Source of the DNA: Bacillota bacterium
GTDB lineage: Bacteria; Bacillota; Bacilli; Bacillales; Cytobacillaceae
Direction: 5' to 3'
DNA length: 42,007 bases
NCBI GenBank assembly: GCA_023389895.1
Contig: JAEWDX010000042.1
Coordinates: 1 to 42,007 of the forward strand
Numbering within the stretch: position 1 is the stretch's first letter; each line of letters starts with the position of its first letter. Below, piece after piece: positions 39,643 to 42,007 of this stretch. The translations under genes and the position numbers were made by a program. The notes under the pieces were generated by a model, which had not been told where the DNA came from, ran no database searches, and saw nothing but the letters and a program-made list of their open reading frames with translations.

Positions 39643-41640
39643 CTATCTACCGACAATACCCATGCCATTAATGATTTTGTCAAGCATTTCATCAATCATT
39701 GTAATATTTCTTGCAGAAGCATTATAAGCTTGTTGGAATTTAATCATGTTGGTCATTTCTTCATCAAGTGATACATTACTAATGGACATTTTTCGAAATT
39801 CGACAGAATCTCTCATAATGGCCGCAGTATCCTCCATCCGAATTGCTTCAGAAGTGTTATCCCCTAGTTTTCCAATAACCCCTTGATAGAAAGAATGGAC
39901 ATTTGTCATGTTTCCACCATAGCTCAGAATGGCATCTTTCACTTCAGCAAGCTTTAAAGCATTCGAGCCATTTCCGATAAATGCTTCATCACTTGCAGAC
40001 ATTCCAGTAGTAGAAAAAGTTGCAGTCCAAGTATCTCCAGCAGATTGCTTAGAAACATTCGAATAATCTAGCTTCACCCCAAATATCGTCTCAGGATTTT
40101 CTGTAAATTCAGTATAACCTGTTGCTGGGACACTAGAAATGTCATTTCCATCCTTATCTTTCGCTGTTAACTTATACTGCCACTTTCCCTCTGTAAACTG
40201 AATGCTTACTTCAATATCCTTTGCATCCTTCCATTCTTCTGGAGCTTTTTCCTTATCAAAAATTCCAGTAAATATCGGATTCCCTACTGTATCCTTATTA
40301 ACAGTCCCCCGATTAAACGTACCCGAAAGTACATTGCCTTCCGCAGCGGCAGCAATATTCTGGACATCCTTTATGATTTCATCAGACACTTTAATTTTCC
40401 CAGCAATTCCTTTGAAATTATTGTCTGTTGCATCCGGTAATGTAAAGAAATCAATTGCTTTATTTTCCCCATCACGAATTTCATTTAAGCTCCAGCCAGC
40501 TGCATGGACAAGGTTGAAATGCGTGGCAAATGTATAAACCATTTGATCTAAATCAGCTAACATATCATTATATGTACCTTTTAGATTGCCATCATTGTCT
40601 TTGTAACCATAGCCTTCAATAAAGCCCTTTAGCCGCCCATTTGTATTAAATGAAGTAAAACTATCAAGTTCATATCTGACTGCTGATGTATTGCTATCAG
40701 CTTCTGTATTTGTACCTACTCCTTTAAAGCCTGTACCATTTTCATTTAGTTCAAAAAACTTAATTCCTGTTACGGGACTGTCTAAATCTAATCGACTTTC
40801 GTATTGAATATGAATCCCAACTGCCGTATGTGTTTGAGAATCAATCAGCTTGATCGGTCTTCCATTTATATCTGTTAGAACATCGCCTTGAGGAGTCGTT
40901 ATGTATATATCAACTAAGCCTTCCGCCTCTGAAGAAGCCATACCACCGCTTGATCTTCTTTCAACCCTAACATTCATAATACTGGAAAGTTCATCAATTA
41001 ATTTATCTCGCTGATCGTATAAATCATTAGGCAAATAGCCATGAGGTTCGATTGAACCTATTTGCATATTTATTTGATTAATTTGTCTTAATATCGAATT
41101 AGCACTTTGTTGGGTGACATCAATCTCATTCCGATAATCCTTTTGAACAGCTTGCAACGAATTGTATGTATAATTAAACGTATTAGCTAATGCAATCCCT
41201 CGTTCACGAACAACTCGTCTTGCACCGTCGTTTTGTGGTTGAACGGATAAATCTTGCAGGGCATTCCAAAACTCATCCATCATATATGCCAAACCTGTGT
41301 CACTTGGCTCGTTCATAATATTTTCTGCTTGAGTGAGGATTTCGGATTTAGCCTGCCAAAAGCCTAGTTTGCTGCTTTCAGATCGGTATTGTGTATCGAC
41401 GAAGCTATCTCGTATTCTTTGGATACTTTTCGACATTACGCCCGTTCCTAGTTGTCCCGGGATTTGTGGTCGGTTAATGCCAGGTGTTGGGAACGGATTC
41501 GTTTGAGCAAAGTTAACACGTTGTCTTGAAAAGCCAGGTGTATTCACATTCGAAATATTGTGCCCCGTTACATATAGAGCAGCTTGTTGGGTTAGCATTC
41601 CACGTCTGGCAACCTCTAACCCGTGAAAAGTTGAAATCAT
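39643..41640 (-). CDS. flgK: FlgK, hook-filament junction protein 1 (HAP1), enlarged
   Basis: MISTFHGLEVARRGMLTQQA followed by LYVTGHNISNVNTPGFSRQR is the rod/hook/junction N terminus, and the C terminus reads DEEMTNMIKFQQAYNASARN, ITMIDEMLDKIINGMG. The middle contains large outer domains (about residues 330-560). With 665 residues it is about 160 longer than B. subtilis FlgK. It sits on the hook and joins it to FlgL. ACGGAGGTTACG precedes ATG 41640, and flgN ends 15 bases upstream. Confidence 0.97.
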   Translation of the reverse strand: MISTFHGLEVARRGMLTQQAALYVTGHNISNVNTPGFSRQRVNFAQTNPFPTPGINRPQIPGQLGTGVMSKSIQRIRDSFVDTQYRSESSKLGFWQAKSEILTQAENIMNEPSDTGLAYMMDEFWNALQDLSVQPQNDGARRVVRERGIALANTFNYTYNSLQAVQKDYRNEIDVTQQSANSILRQINQINMQIGSIEPHGYLPNDLYDQRDKLIDELSSIMNVRVERRSSGGMASSEAEGLVDIYITTPQGDVLTDINGRPIKLIDSQTHTAVGIHIQYESRLDLDSPVTGIKFFELNENGTGFKGVGTNTEADSNTSAVRYELDSFTSFNTNGRLKGFIEGYGYKDNDGNLKGTYNDMLADLDQMVYTFATHFNLVHAAGWSLNEIRDGENKAIDFFTLPDATDNNFKGIAGKIKVSDEIIKDVQNIAAAAEGNVLSGTFNRGTVNKDTVGNPIFTGIFDKEKAPEEWKDAKDIEVSIQFTEGKWQYKLTAKDKDGNDISSVPATGYTEFTENPETIFGVKLDYSNVSKQSAGDTWTATFSTTGMSASDEAFIGNGSNALKLAEVKDAILSYGGNMTNVHSFYQGVIGKLGDNTSEAIRMEDTAAIMRDSVEFRKMSISNVSLDEEMTNMIKFQQAYNASARNITMIDEMLDKIINGMGIVGR

Positions 41641-41655
41641 AATTCGTAACCTCCG

Positions 41656-42007
41656 TTAAGCTTTAGAATCAAATATTGAATGGGTTTCTTTTTGTTCGTC
41701 CTGCACCGTTGGATTGTAATTAAAGGAATCCATGTCTGGAAGAAGCAAATCTAAAGATAGATTAATAAATTGCAAGGATTGTTCAAGCAGCTCTTGATTC
41801 AGATTATTACGTTGTTGCAAAGTTAATGCGGCAGCCGTTAATCTTTCCTTTAATTCATGAAGATACTCTCTTTTCTCTTCAGGCACACACTCAATCACTG
41901 CTGTTAAAGTTTGTGTTGCATCGATGTATCCGGTTTTCTCTAAGATTTCTTTGCCTAATTTAAAAATTTCAGCTTCTAGTTTTTGAATAATTTGGATATG
42001 CTTATTC
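41656..42007 (-). CDS. flgN: FlgN, export chaperone for FlgK/FlgL (N terminus outside window)
   Basis: The frame is open to the window edge on the minus strand, reading NKHIQIIQKLEAEIFKLGKE before the first internal GTG (41898). The visible 116 or so residues are helical, with LQQRNNLNQELLEQSLQFIN in the FlgN C-terminal region and a disordered tail. FlgN binds the junction proteins FlgK and FlgL before export. The position directly before flgK matches B. subtilis yvyG. Confidence 0.9.
   Translation of the reverse strand, partial: NKHIQIIQKLEAEIFKLGKEILEKTGYIDATQTLTAVIECVPEEKREYLHELKERLTAAALTLQQRNNLNQELLEQSLQFINLSLDLLLPDMDSFNYNPTVQDEQKETHSIFDSKA

Noticed and set aside
1..42007. tRNA, rRNA, transposase or phage genes
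   Set aside because: I looked for cloverleaf-like GC-rich segments, integrase or transposase motifs and found none.

Overview
The window is AT-rich chromosomal DNA from a motile, endospore-forming-type member of the Bacillaceae. The order minJ - ctpB - ftsX - ftsE - cccB - yvjA - prfB - secA - hpf - flagellar late genes (fliT, fliS, fliD, flaG, hag, csrA, fliW, yviE, flgL, flgK, flgN) is the Bacillus subtilis yvj/yvy/yvi order on the minus strand. Strong AGGAGG-type ribosome binding sites, SigD promoters and the Firmicute-type prfB frameshift agree. I cannot fix the genus from sequence alone.

Layout. 1-7.6 kb is accessory and mixed: the end of a nucleotide-sugar epimerase-like gene, a broken GNAT gene, a serine hydrolase with its MerR regulator, a TetR gene with a double operator, an inducible chloramphenicol acetyltransferase (cat) with a complete translational attenuator and an unusual structured element upstream, a TetR/DUF418 pair with a palindromic operator, and a quinone-reductase remnant. 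7.7-8.9 kb is minJ. 8.9-16.6 kb is a block that separates minJ from ctpB, which are adjacent in B. subtilis: a six-gene minus-strand operon (DUF4213/DUF364 protein, FmdE-like protein, FecCD permease, ATPase, SAM methyltransferase, binding lipoprotein) that looks like a metal or metal-complex uptake system, then a frameshifted Crp-family gene, an internally deleted quinone-reductase-like gene and a four-helix membrane protein. Copies of a short GGTGTCAGGCACC-type palindrome lie at both edges of this block.

16.6-27.8 kb is core: ctpB, ftsX-ftsE (control of cell-wall hydrolases), cccB, yvjA, prfB (release factor 2 with a programmed frameshift), secA and hpf. Between secA and hpf sit a 51-bp tandem repeat array and the tail of a FecCD permease. 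28.3-29.4 kb holds an HD-GYP-like gene whose HD motif reads HN.

29.6-42.0 kb is the late flagellar locus. Flagellin export chaperones (FliS, FliT), the cap (FliD), FlaG, flagellin (Hag), the CsrA/FliW post-transcriptional switch with a CsrA-type hairpin in the hag leader, and the hook-filament junction proteins (FlgL, FlgK) with their chaperone FlgN work together to build the filament. SigD promoters are visible before flaG and hag. The Hag, FliD, FlgK and FlgL proteins are all much longer than their B. subtilis counterparts. Two extra units sit inside the locus: an unknown protein plus a frameshifted ion-channel-like membrane gene between flaG and hag, and a coiled-coil gene on the opposite strand between yviE and flgL. 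Several genes in the window are disrupted (GNAT, two quinone reductases, Crp regulator, FecCD fragment, channel-like gene), so either real decay or uncorrected homopolymer errors must be considered.
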